Origin: Gnetum montanum
Taxonomy: Eukaryota > Streptophyta > Gnetopsida > Gnetales > Gnetaceae
Length of the DNA: 64,000 bases
Reading direction: 5' to 3'
Assembly: GCA_015680685.1 (NCBI GenBank)
Contig: MNCI01009296.1
Location: 442,921-506,920, forward strand
Shown: positions 34,796-45,991 of the stretch, piece by piece
Numbering within the stretch: position 1 is the first letter of the stretch
How the letters are laid out: every line of letters starts with the position of its first letter
Made by a program: the position numbers and the translations under genes
The notes under the pieces: generated by a model
The model's database searches: none
Told to the model about the DNA's origin: nothing
Seen by the model: the letters and a program-made list of their open reading frames with translations, nothing else

Positions 34796-37211
34796 TCACA
34801 CTGTCTCTGGGAGCGGTGGTTCCGATAGACCTTCACCAGCCTCTAGCCCATGCAATGGCAGTGGCATGAAGGACAGTTTTCCCATAGTGGCTGCAACTTC
34901 TGGAGGCAACTGAAAAGCCTCCAAGAGAGCCCTCATTTTTTCCTCTTTGCTTCTGGGATCGTTCATTGTCTAGGCAGCTTCATTGATGTGTGCTAGAACT
35001 GGAACCTCCCAAGGGCATGGTAGTGTTGGGAAGAGTTCTTTCAGGTTAACAAACTAGGTTGCAAACTGCTTTCATTTGATGTCGACCACTCAGATTGATG
35101 CCTGTAGTTGCTGGTAGTCATTCATCTTATGGGCCAAGTTCTCGGCGACTGCACGCTGTCCTTCAAAACTCATGTGGAGAACCTCGAGTTTTGCATTTGC
35201 TATTTCCAATTTTTGCTTCATTGCTTTATGCACTTGGAACTCGCCCTCATATAAAGAGTATGAGATGGCCACTTGTTTCTCCAATTCAGATCGCAATCTC
35301 CCTGGTATGAGCATCACCAGGTTTGCATAGCGAAGGTTGGTGAGCTCCATATACTCTATCATTTCTTCAATTTGCAGCTCCTTAAGGTGGATTTCAGCCT
35401 GATTGTAGGCATTCAACCCATCAAAGATAGGTTTCCATACTTCGCCTCCTTCTTGGAGCTGCTAGAGCGCTTGGTTCATTTTGGCCTTTGCAACTTGAAT
35501 CTGCTTCTCATTTACTTCCTTTTGTAGTCCCACTTAGTCCCTATAATGATTCTTAATTTTTTCAAACTTTAGGGCCTCGTTCTTCCAAGTAGAAATTTCG
35601 ATGGAAGATTTTTGTCACAAAGCATGAACCTCCTCCATGGATATATTTCAGTTTTTAGTTGCCAACCTTCTCATGTCAGCATTCACCCTAACTAGCTCTT
35701 CTTGCTGTTGGTGGATAAAGTTTTTCATGTGCTCATTTTTCACACCAACATTAGGCAGGCGATGAACCTCCGTGGTCAACCTAACATTCTCCTGCCGAAC
35801 CTCCATCAAGTCCTTATTTAAAGTATATGCTTGAACGTCTGCCAAGGATTTATCGAAGATTGCCGACTCTTGCTCATCGTGAACTATCTAAAGTTTGAGC
35901 TGAAGCTATTGAAAAGCTTCATCTCTGATGATTTCATGGTTGAGGAGAGCTAGATCGGCAAGTTGGGTTTTTTGCTGGGCCACTTCTGTTGCCAAGCGTT
36001 GACAGGTGGCTTGAGTAGTTTCAAGTTGCCCTTCCAAAATGAGGCTCTTACCCGTTGTTGAGAGTAGCTTCAACTGGGTTGCAGTGATGTTGTCCAGAAG
36101 GTCAAAGACATCTAGAAGTGGTTGCCTCGTTCCCACCAGTTGGTCCAAAAATTCCTCATGTTGCGCCGCATCGATCTTGCTACGTGAGGTTCCAGCATAT
36201 GCTTGTACATCTTGAAGTCCATGAATATCTAGTACAGGTGCTGTCAGTGCGTTGAGAGTTGTAGCAATTGTATTAGCAACCACTTTGGCCATAATCTCCT
36301 GTCCTTGGTGCTGCATCACCAAGACTGTTGCCCCTTCACCATCTTCCAAGTGTATCGAGAAGGTAGCTGCATTCCCAAAGATTTCAAGAAATAGCTGCTG
36401 GGTTGATACTGTTACCTCTCGAACACTAGGATCTATCCTTGCTGGTACTTGCATTTGGGTGGTGGAGAACATCGACTCTGCTCTTTCCAGTAAGCTGAAT
36501 GATTGAGCCACTTTCTCTAGGTAGCTCATTGCAGGGAGATAGACCGAAGGGTCTTCCCCTCCACCAATCCTGCCAGATTGTTCTTGCTATCTCAAGAGCG
36601 TTTGTCAGATCTCACGTATGTGTTCTGCAATGGTTTGCAAACCTGACCTTGTTTTTTGCATAGGTGGTGGAAGTGGTTGTTGCTTCTCCTCTGTCTATGT
36701 TGTGGCTGGAGTCCTATCTTTCATCATTTCATGCCATGAGGTAATTAGGCTATGTCGGATTGTGTCATTGGCGTATCGTGCTATCCCTGCCTATTTGCAT
36801 AACTTTCTAGGGAAAGGGGAGAGCTCATCTTCCATGTTCAATTTCGGTGAATCTTTTTTCAATTTCCAAAAATAGTAACTGTGGAAGACTCATCGGGAAC
36901 TTCCCACTTAAAGTGGCACATGCACGAGCATAGAAGGCTGTGATTTTGCTGGGTCTTACTGTTGGATTCAGGTGGTAAGATGTGATCTTTGAATATACCC
37001 TCTCCACTGTGGTTAGAGAGCTAAAATCCTTGTGGTCTACCCCATAGCACCGCCTGATCCACTCACTTTTTACCTTAGGGTCTACTTGTTTTGGGATCTC
37101 CACCACATCTACTCTGGTCTCGAGCAACCCTAGAGCTTGCACTATTACCTCTAAAGAGTAAGAGACATAAATATCTTTGATTCTTACTTTGGACCCCAAT
37201 TGCCAATTCAT
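34796..37211 (-). pseudogene. Coiled-coil extra ORF of element B
   Basis: The minus strand encodes a protein of roughly 800 residues in two frames. The N-terminal part (36,825-37,211) has VRIKDIYVSYSLEVIVQALG and YHLNPTVRPSKITAFY, which resemble the 'putative plant transposon protein' domain found in Athila/Tat-type elements. After one shift near 36.6-36.8 kb a single frame runs 36,529 to 34,796. It has long helical, coiled-coil-like stretches (LLSTTGKSLILEGQLETTQA; QNVRLTTE-type) and a Pro-rich end LPPEVAATMGKLSF...PETV, interrupted by a few stops. It lies where an env-like ORF sits in Athila, but I see no signal peptide or membrane segment. Function unknown. The domain match is a judgement by eye. 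Confidence 0.65.
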
Positions 37212-37857
37212 CTAGAAGAGATAGGTCTCTCCTAAGTACCATTCACCACTGGTTGTGATGATTGGGTACATCGGAGAGTTTTGTAGTTGGAGCTTCACAT
37301 CTTCTTGTGCGTTCTCAAGGAATGGTCCAAAGTTTAGCTCTTGGAGGATCATCTGTTGCACTTCATGCAACTTGATAGCATCAAAATAGGTTTGGATCAG
37401 GGTGACCTCAAGCCATGGTGCTATCCCCAGAGTCTCATCCCCTTACGATTGCTCACTAGGGATCTTCTCTTTGGGAATCTGATGGATAGATTCCACATTA
37501 GATCCTTTGTGGAGGGGGCTAGCTACATGAGAGCCCTCTATGTGCTCTGGTTGTTGCATGCCTTGTCCCCTTCCCATTCGTGGGTGCTTGTCCCTTAGTT
37601 GTGATGGTCCTTTGCCCCTTGGATGCCTTGGGTTTGGGTTCCATCTACAATCAAACATAACCACCCATTAGACTATGCATAAGTAGCTCAAGATGGTCCT
37701 TATACACCTTCTCAGTTCGACTAAGTTATGTTGTTGGCATGGGAATTCCATAAAGGCCCCTGAAGTGTTAATTCATGGGTTAGAGCCAAAAACAACAAGG
37801 GATGAGTCGAAGTTTAAACGGTTGTTTTCGTTTCTTTCCTTAGAGGTGCGAAGTATT

Positions 37858-37890
37858 AATTAACTAATTAATTAATTAATTAATTAACTA
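37858..37890. repeat. (TTAA)n microsatellite
   Basis: About seven TTAA/AATT units in a row. Confidence 0.95.
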
Positions 37891-38070
37891 CACATAGGCT
37901 TCACCCCCCATAACTGAGAGCATACCTCTGGTTGCTTAAAAGAGCAAGGATCGGTTGATGCAGATGCACGATAAAACGTAGGTGCTTAGGGAAGAGTTAG
38001 GCAGAAAAAATGGTAAAATCTCCCTTCAATTTGAATTTCAAATGATGAAAAATGTGAAGAAAAATGGTCC

Positions 38071-38170
38071 TATATATAGGGGTTGGGTGCTGTGTTGATG
38101 GGGCTGTGTATATAGGGCCCCGTATACGCAAGGGGTCGCACCCGTTGACCAGTGTTGACCAGCCCATAAA
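38071..38170 (-). promoter_or_regulatory. Internal promoter-like block in element B
   Basis: TATATATA (38,071-38,078) is followed to the right, which is upstream on the minus strand, by GTGTTGATGGGGCTGTGTAT, GGGCCCCGTATACGC and GTTGACC words. This is the same arrangement as TATA plus CG-rich motifs in the LTRs. On the minus strand it lies about 0.85 kb upstream of the coiled-coil ORF. It may be an internal promoter or a fragment of a nested LTR. Confidence 0.45.
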
Positions 38171-39971
38171 AAGCCTAAAAATGAATTTAAAACACCAAAT
38201 TGGGGTGGTTGAAGAGCATAAGAGACTAGGAATGCGATTGAGGACATGAGGAGGGTAACTTGCACTAGAAAAAGAGTCAAAGGTAGGAGAACATGGTGAG
38301 AAAGAACTCTTTGTGGAGGAGATTGAGCGATGGGACCCTGAAAATAAGTAACCACGAAATCCAAAGGATGGGAGACTTAATAGGCGAGACAAAGAATATG
38401 CAGGTGGGTCCTCCCCATAGCAAGCAATAGCCTTAGTAGCCCCTACATATCCTCAACACTGGGGTATGTGGGCCCCAAGGTCAAGAAATGGTGGTCGCAA
38501 GTTAATACTCCTACTTAAGAGATCCCGCTAAGGCATTAGTAGTACATGGAAATCACAACGAATTTGCAAAACATAAAATGGGCAATGAGGTGAGTTTGGG
38601 AGAGCAATAGGAGAGAGAGAGATGAGAGGAGTGGAATTCCAATCGTTGGTTACTTGAAATCCTGTGTGAATTTGTGGTTAAGTGACCCGGTAGGACCATT
38701 CTTGAGTTTAGAGCCAAAACCAACCGCATACAGTGACCTCGCAGTAACAGGTGAAGCTCCATCTGTCCACCAACAAGCAGAGTGTACCCATAGGAAACCA
38801 CCACTCCAATAGGCAGGAGAAGAAGGAAGTGAAATGGGGCAAAGTTAGAGGGGATAGGCTGAGTCCCATAACTTGTTTTGGTGGCCCGTGAGAGGTGGTC
38901 TAAGGGGTGTGCTTTCAATTCCCACATAGTGATGATTTTATTTGCTGCATTTTCTTGTTATTTTGTAGGAACCACACCATGCAAAGACCCATGCTTGTTT
39001 GCATGCATTTGACAAAGGGGTGTGCTTTGAATCCTCATGTTTATTTGTTGTTTTTTTTTGAATTTTTTTGGTGAGGACCACACCATGCAAGGTCGAATTG
39101 CCCATCGACTTCCTTGTAAAGAAGGATGTGGAGTGGTAAGAAACCCGTAAGGACATATCGACAACCCAGGGGATAGGAGAGGATGATGAATGTTGCATTC
39201 CCCTTGAAGTCACACCCAATTGGAACCATTGGATCATCCCCAAGTCTGGAAACTACACAAGTCACCCATTAATTATAATGTTTTTAAGTGAAGGGGTTGC
39301 ATGTTTCCAATAGAAGGAAAACCATGGAGTGGGTAAATGGGTGGATGATGTGGACTCACTACCAATTGTATGAGCTGAAAATAGGCATAAAGTCCAAGGA
39401 GAATATGTGAGGGTGGGAGCCAGATAACTAGGTGAACTATTGTACATGATCCATCGCAACAAAAACCATCTACGCCTGACACTTGATGACAATAGGACGA
39501 CGTATTAGCGATCACGTGAAAATGAAACACACACAAAGAAATGGAAAATAATTAAAGAAAGAAAAAAATTAACAAGAATTGGCAAACTTATGAAGGATGT
39601 TGAAAAAAAAAGAGTGTAAAAAAAGTGTAAAAAAAATTTACAAAATAGTGAGGGGTGTAGTGGAATGGATTAGCAGGGATGACAGTGTCCCCCATGACCG
39701 GGTGGAAAGGAGGAGATGCGAAAAATGGAGCAAGGATGTCCTGGTGATGATGAGACGGTATCCCTAGTTAGGTGGAGCCAATGGAAAGGGTTACATTCCA
39801 TGGGCTCTTGTTTAAAGCTTTTAGGGATTTGCAACTTTCCCCAGTCACCATGGTCATAAGCAATGGACACTTGTTGATGAACCTCTTCCAATTCATCCAT
39901 GCTCTCTACATAGGCCCATATAAGCCCCTCTGATGGTTCCATGCACAATGTGCTGCTAGCAGGATCAGCTA

Positions 39972-40571
39972 TCAACCACTGGGTGCTCGCTTGTTTTGTG
40001 GTTGCTGCGTATAGACACTGTTGAATTGGTGATTCTTTGGTACAATAACTACATGCTTGAATGGATGTTCGCTTAGCGGACCATAACTGCTGTACATGAT
40101 GCATGGAACATGTTTCTTCTCAATCTTTTCAAAAGGATTTTTCTTTAAAATTTCAAGGGAAAGATCTTGGAGTCCTAGTCTTGCATTCACCATGCTCAAC
40201 CAGGCCCTTTCCATTATGATTGAGAAGTTCCCCTTGCAATTTTTGACACTGATGACAAGGAAATCAACAGGATAGGACCACCCATAAACGGTGGTCACAA
40301 TGTCCTCCACCACTTCCAAGGGAACAATGATGGACTGGTCTACCAGTTTGAGCCTAATGTTGCTCTTCTTAATCAGAGGTAGGTTCCAGTTCTTGTACAT
40401 GTCATGAGAGATCAAATTACAGTCTAGAAGAGCTTTACAGGGCTCATTTCCCGCCATCTCAAGATGGATGAGGGGACTTCCTGGATCAATCAATTTTCGA
40501 GGAAGGTGACCTGCCTTTATCCAGTTAGTCACTATGTGTGTGAGCATGACCATTTGTACATTGGAGGGCAT
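39972..40571 (-). pseudogene. Protease-like domain of element B
   Basis: This 199-codon open frame has the order of a gypsy retropepsin: an N-terminal strand (SPLIHLEMAGNEPC), the loop ALLDCNLISHDMY at the position of D-T/S-G, a flap region with VEDIVTTVYGWSYPVDFLVI, and IIMERAWLSMVNARL in place of ILGRPWL, then QDLSLEI. The aspartate is kept but D-C-N replaces D-x-G, and G of the second motif is E. Related copies are at 14.3 kb (plus) and 45.65 kb (minus). The frame has no stop, unusually intact for this element. Catalysis is doubtful. It follows gag directly and continues into unrecognised sequence to about 39,670 in another frame. Confidence 0.75.
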
Positions 40572-40669
40572 TTGTTCTAAAGGCTACTCAAGCGGTGGAA
40601 CAGTAGAGGTGATTTAAGATTCAGAGGCACTAGCCACATGTGGGTGTGAGGGTGTGTGTACTTGATTGG

Positions 40670-42640
40670 ATTAGAAGAAGGGATGTTTTGTGGCTTGGCT
40701 TCTGGTCCACTCAACTGAGGAGCCAGTTGTATGTTGACTACCCTCGTAGCATTTCATTGCTATGGCTGTGGAGGTATCTCCCCATGCATAGGTGGAGCAT
40801 GTGGTAGTTGAGTGGGATGTTGTGGAGAAGGAGTGGTAGGAGAAGGTGATGGGGGATAGTAGAGATGTCGGTTTTCCCCCTTGGTGATGGAGGTTGTGGT
40901 TGGAAATATTCTGGGGGGTGGTAATAATTCTAAAATGTGGCATGACTGGAAGAGTCTCGTGGAGAGACTGGTTGCTAAACGTAGTATCCATAAGGATCTA
41001 GCTGTCGATAAGGGTATTGTTGCCTTGGAGGTGGAATCCCCTACGCTTGTGGGTGCTGCCACTATTGGAAGTATTCATACGGTTGTGGTGGCACTCCACT
41101 TGAATAATACCCTTACTACTACTGGTGGAACTACTTGGGATTGCCTTGTGGGTAAGGCAACCTTTGGGGGTCTTTTTTGCCTCGCTAAGCAAGGATTCAA
41201 CGTGTACACCCCAGACTCTTGAAGATGTGACACCATAGGAAAACACCCCTTAGGATGTTTGTATTGGCATATGCCACATTCATCATCCTCCTCTGTGTCA
41301 GAGTCTACAACCTGTGCTACTACAAAAACTTTGTCCTTACCCTTATATTGGGCATGTTCAGCTTCCTTCTTCCTATGTCGATCGCGATCATTACCTTGTT
41401 CTCTGGAATCCTCTACAATTCTCAGCACATTGTAAAATTTTTCATCCAAATAATCCCACAACTTATCAACCTTTGCCGATATTTCAGATGCAAACTTTTG
41501 TAAAGGCAAGGTCTTTCGTTTCACTACTGCTTCCAATGGTGATTCCTCCTCCTCGTCACAGAATCAGACCTTCCTCTTTCTGATGGAGGGATCCTGATTA
41601 AATTCTTCTGTTCTCTTATTCTTTCTAAGTTCCCCTTCCTCCTTGGCCACCTATTCAATGAGGTGCTACAATTGATGGATCCTTAGCTCTGACATTCATC
41701 CCTGGGCATACATGACAAGGGTCTTTTGCGTTTCAAAATGAAGCCCAACAATGGTGTGGTGAAGCTGTGCCCACTGAGAGTAGCCATGACCAGGGCACTG
41801 ATGCAATAATGAATAGTACCCACTCATGGTTGCATCCAAGGGTTCATGATTTCCTTATTTTCAATCTTGGATTTTTTGCCTCAGCTTTGCCACTCTGGAG
41901 TATGTTTGATACTTGTCATTGAAAATCTCAAGCATCGTACTCCATCTTCTGATTGATTCTAGTTCCAAAGACTGGTACTAGTTTTCTACTTCCTTGATGA
42001 GTGTGTGAGGGAACAACTTCAGCTTTTGCCAATCATTGTCAATGTTTTGCAGGGTGCAGGCATCATGGAATGCCTGCAGGTGAGTTTGCGAATCACAGTT
42101 ATATCCCCCTTCAAATCTAGGTATGTTGTTGATATCGACGTGCTTGATCTAGCTATCCTTCACGTGCCTACTAGGGATCTGAACTACCTCGGTAATCTAG
42201 AGCATGCTCTGAGTAGCCAACAATGGCTCATCCAAATCATAATCCTACTAAGAACCATGATGTCTGTGACAATTCCAGCTACCCCTCCTTTCATGACAGC
42301 AAGCATCGTGCAATTGGTCACACGTTTCCTCACACTGTCCCTTTTGATCCTTTCGACCATCATCCTGTTTCTCCTTTCTACCTCGGTTATGATCAGAGCT
42401 TGAACTAGATGAAGGTATAGGAGAGCAAGAGGATGGAGAAGAGGGAGGAGAGTCGCCATTGCTCTGGTGTCGATCTCCCCCTCTACCTTGATGACAGCCT
42501 CGATCTTCCTACCCATCTTTGCTATGTGACCCTCCATCCCCTTGAGGATCTTAGTCACTTGGAGGCTTGTTCTAGATGATGGACTAAAGGATATTCTATC
42601 CTAGGGGAAGTTCGGTCGAATGGAAATCATGAAATATGGG
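40670..42640 (-). pseudogene. Gag polyprotein of element B
   Basis: The N-terminal part begins near MTKILKGMEGHIAKMG (42,558), then a basic stretch. A retrotransposon gag core follows (42.13-41.85 kb): PRFEGGYNCDSQTHLQAFHD, then QNIDNDWQKLKLFPHTLI, a stop where W is expected, YQSLELESIRRWSTMLEIF, the conserved W..L..F pattern of the family. Next are KKRK-rich linker, an acidic part, and a zinc-knuckle-like CGICQYKHPKGC (C-x2-C-x3-H-x3-C, shorter than the standard CCHC). A Pro/Gln/Tyr-rich tail follows to about 40.7 kb. Stops and at least one shift interrupt it. A second copy is at 60.5-61.7 kb. Confidence 0.8.
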
Positions 42641-43171
42641 TTCCCCATCGTCCTGCAGCCCTTGCAAGAATAAGGGGTTACTGAATTATTTTCCATTCAG
42701 ATGTTCATATCTTTCTGCCTGCTACTGGTCTTGTGCTCATTAAGCCTCAGTGGGATGATAGTCCTGGTAGTCATGGTCCTCCATGATGTACTCCACTCCA
42801 CGGTCTTGGATGCCTAGTCTGCCAAGATTGTGGAATAGCATACTAGGGGCTGATCAGTTGAGTGGTAGTATGATGTTTCCCTCCATGTCCTGCCATCGTA
42901 GATGCTCATCTTGATGTAGGATGAATGTGAAGTTAGGGACATATTCATCGAGATGCTTGTATACCACCCAACATTCTTGTGGCACCAGTGGATTGGATAC
43001 ATCTCACCTATGAGAAGAAGTCAAATTGGATGTTAGATGATCCATTTAATCAATGTACCTTACGTTTACTTTAATCTACCTAGCGTGCGTAAATGTTACT
43101 ATCCTGGGTCTGTTCCAGTGACGTATATGATAATTTTACTAAGGTTAGATGATGCATGTAAGACTAAAAGT

Positions 43172-43189
43172 TCCCAAAAATGGTGCCAA
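43172..43189 (-). other. Primer binding site of element B (Asp type, degenerate)
   Basis: TCCCAAAAATGGTGCCAA on plus reads TTGGCACCATTTTTGGGA on minus, immediately after the 5' LTR. It matches the Asp-tRNA site TGGCGCCGTTGCCGGGGA at the CACC and GGGA ends, with transitions between. Confidence 0.65.
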
Positions 43190-44107
43190 TGATGAGTGGC
43201 TAGGTACCCCTACGCCCAACCATGTGAATCACAGGTGTTCACATGCAACTCGGTCAAATTCTGTAGACTGTAAGTACTTAACATACACCAGACCTCTAAC
43301 TAGCAAAACCCTTTGTTAGAATGGTCGTTGTCTTCTCAACCTCACTTGTGAGTATCTAGTGGCAATGGTTAAGTGAGATTGAGGCAACTAATTTTTATAG
43401 TTTTTACTTTATCTTTTGGCGTCTAATTAAGGTACAAAAAGTAAGGAATGAAATATTATCTAACCTACAATTATCCTTATCAGTATCTTAATTATTCCTA
43501 GCATAAGTATCTGATCCCATCTTCCAGGCACGTCCTGAGCATTTCCTAACCACTACTGGGTTACCAGACGTTAGGAGTCACTGGGTTACCAAGTGTTGGA
43601 TTTACGTTTGAGATGGTTGTACTTATGGTTTCTATGAACTGTAAATGAGTGATAACAATTAAACTAGTAATAAGAGAAACTTAAGTAATTATCAAAGCAT
43701 AGAAACATTAAACTATTAAATGCAATAAATGGCTAAGTCCAAATGCTGCAAGGAATGCTTGAAGAGTTCATCTTTATTGCTATCACACCAATGGGCTTAG
43801 ATACATCAACGCTCAAATAAAGATTCGGTCACTTTTCTTACACCTACTGTGGGCACTTGGAAAATATTCTATCTCCTATGGGAACAAACTGCAAGAGCTT
43901 CGCTACAACTGACAAAAAGGTACCTCAATGAGGCAGAAGGCCCTCTTATTTATAGGCCAAAATAGGTGTAGCGTAAACAAGGCCACATCGACATATGGAA
44001 GGATGCATTAACGGGGTCGCGTATACGGGGCCGCGTTGACGCTGCCACGTATATGAAGTCCTGTATACACGGTCTAGTAAACGCGGCAACCAACAAACAC
44101 TTCATCA
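43190..44107 (-). repeat. 5' LTR of element B (right side)
   Basis: 918 bp, partner of 33,626-34,543. TATA at about 43,947-43,955 on the minus strand. Confidence 0.95.
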
Positions 44108-44112
44108 GACAT
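44108..44112. repeat. Target-site duplication of element B, right
   Basis: GACAT, identical to 33,621-33,625. Confidence 0.9.
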
Positions 44113-45635
44113 GAAATAATTAAGTAATTATTAATGTTTATGTTATGAAATTTGGTCATTATTCATAGAAGCACCTTTAGGCATGGATCACATATCTTTA
44201 TAGTCTCATAACCAAAACTAATCTTATTAGAGGAGTAACTTCATGCATGGGTCACATTCCTTTTAGTCATATAATGAGACTAGTCCAAGGGATCATGAGG
44301 TTCTTGAAAGCAGCCCACATTTACTCATAGGTTACATGTCTTTCTAGTGATATCCTAACAAATATTTTTTTTATAAATTAAATAATTATTTAATTTTTTA
44401 CCCTTGTTAAAGGACTACTTTTGAGCATGGGTCACTTGTCTTTCTAGTGACATAATAAGGAAACAACCTTACTTAAATAGTGTTTCCCAAGAATAATTAA
44501 TGACATAAGTGATAATGTATCAACATGGAAGTAGTGGAATTCAAGGTGGAGACCAAAGAATCAAGAAATCCATTTGATGTCATACCTTTATCTAATCCTC
44601 TTGGTCCTTCCTCTTTCCTTCAAGGGATGTGATCATGGGTTAATTTTTATTTCAAAATATGATAAGGATTACATTGCCCCCATGATAAGAACCTATTATT
44701 AATGGAAATGAAGGGATGGATGATGTGGTCTCTTTGTATAATTAATCAACTTTGATAATAACAAAATTAATTCTAACAAAGAAGTTGACTCCTACATAAT
44801 ATTCATCAACTTTGATAATAACAAAATTAAAATTGTCTCCAACAAAAAGAAAATCATTCAAAGAAAATAGAAAATATCTAAAATAATTTAAAAGTACTAA
44901 GAAATAGAAAACATACAAAAAATAAAAAAATAGTAGAGAAATAGGAAAACTAAGAAAAAATAAAACAAAAAGTGAAGAATGTGCTTACTAGCTTCTAATT
45001 TAGTAGGGAACACCACTTCCATTATTGAACATGTGTGCAAGTATTTATAAAATGGACCACACATTTCATGGATCATACATTATAGATTCTCTACTTATCA
45101 TATTTTGTGATATACATTCTTGTTCATTATTTCATTTAATTTTGATGATAATCATATTCTAATTAGTTGGAGACACACAAATTATTGGACTAAAAGGTAT
45201 TCATATTTAAAATTTTTTTGATATGTTTTCTTTTTGATTTTTAAGTTTGGTTTCTAGGTGTCTTAGTTCATCTCTTTTCTTGGGTGTATGGTCCAAGTAA
45301 GATTTATCTTTTTATGGGTTCTCTATATGGTTCACTTCCTCAATGTGAGAATTAATAAGTTGTTTGGATGATTTCATGCATATTTTAGATCATTCAACAC
45401 TTCCTAGCCACTAGGTGACATTCTTTTTAGGAGCTTTTACATCTATAAGTTTCTTTTAAAATATTTTTCAAGTTCTTTGTGGATTGGTATTGTAATTGCA
45501 TTAATAGTTAAAATTATTTCCCACAAATACACCCTGTATTTTCATAAATAATGCACAATATTTTTTATCTCTTTATTGTGTCATGTTCAGTTTACTTAGT
45601 GATCTCTAAGAAGAGGTATTAGATTCCTAGCTTAG
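44113..45635. other. Spacer of the older gypsy element
   Basis: No domain. 44,165-44,465 holds four degenerate units around GAGCATGGGTCACTTGTC..TTCTAGTGACATAA. 44,742-44,832 holds a duplicated CAACTTTGATAATAACAAAA phrase. 44,815-44,975 is A-rich. It lies between a protease relic (45.65 kb) and, across element B, a coiled-coil ORF relic (32.3-33.6), the same order as in element B, and again without RT or integrase. Confidence 0.5.
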
Positions 45636-45639
45636 CATC

Positions 45640-45880
45640 AATGGTGCTAATTCATGATTTTCCCATGATAATAGGAAAATCTCCCTTATTGTTTTTCACA
45701 TTGATCACAAGGAAATATGCTAGATTAGACCATCCACCAATGGTGGTCACAATGTGTTTTGCTTGCTCCAATGCCACTATGATGGATTAATCAACATGCT
45801 TTAATTAGATGATGCACTTCTTGAGAGGTAGTAGGTTTCAAGCTTTATACATATTTTGGAAGATCAAGGTAACTTCAAAA
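45640..45880 (-). pseudogene. Protease-like relic of the older gypsy element
   Basis: Minus-strand translation gives SIIVALEQAKHIVTTIGGWS, FLVINVKNNKGDFPIIMGKS, collinear with SIIVPLEVVEDIVTTVYGWS and NCKGNFSIIMERA in element B. The DNA also aligns (TGGTGGTCACAATGTGTTTT vs TGGTGGTCACAATGTCCTCC style). The N-terminal half with the catalytic loop is missing because a copia LTR is inserted at 45,889. Stops are present. Confidence 0.7.
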
Positions 45881-45888
45881 CCTAAGTT

Positions 45889-45991
45889 TGTTGACCTTTT
45901 GGTATGTCAAATCCTTAGAAAATAGAGAATGTGCAAAATGTACTTGTCGAAATCTTGCATGACTTGGAAAAGATTTGAACGAGATAACAAG
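45889..45991 (+). repeat. Copia LTR (element E 5' LTR), first piece
   Basis: TGTTGACCTTTTGGTATGTC start, matching the 55,485 LTR. It is interrupted at 45,991 by element C and resumes at 51,748. The insertion point in the uninterrupted copy reads GATGACAAGAGTTGATG near 55,580. Confidence 0.85.
45987..45991. repeat. Target-site duplication of element C, left
   Basis: ACAAG, repeated at 51,743-51,747. Confidence 0.9.

Larger units (their letters stand above)
37212..39660. other. Spacer of element B between extra ORF and protease
   Basis: 2.4 kb without a recognisable domain. Several minus frames of 60-130 codons (38.0-39.5 kb) show no reverse transcriptase, RNase H or integrase motif. It includes an ATTA/TTAA microsatellite (37,858-37,890), an internal promoter-like block (38,065-38,170) and an A-rich tract (39,540-39,650). 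Confidence 0.6.
33626..44107 (-). mobile_element. Element B: complete 10.5-kb non-autonomous gypsy element
   Basis: Two 918-bp LTRs begin TGATG and end ATCA in the plus reading and are flanked by GACAT duplications. On the minus strand the order is 5' LTR (43,190-44,107), PBS, gag (42.6-40.7 kb), protease-like domain (40.57-40.1), spacer (39.9-37.3), long coiled-coil ORF (37.2-34.8), PPT, 3' LTR (33,626-34,543). I found no reverse transcriptase, RNase H or integrase on either strand of the 8.6-kb interior. By hand count the LTRs differ at about 80 of 918 positions, mostly transitions. All coding parts carry stops or shifts, so it is dead, but it must have moved using enzymes from another element. 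Confidence 0.92.

Noticed and set aside
35095-36506. Plus-strand frames opposite the coiled-coil ORF
   Set aside because: Shadows of the minus-strand ORF, which keeps one frame from 36,529 to 34,796.
37212-39660. Hidden reverse transcriptase in the element B spacer
   Set aside because: I read both strands for YVDD/FADD-like, DDE and HHCC patterns and saw none. A profile search would be needed to be certain.
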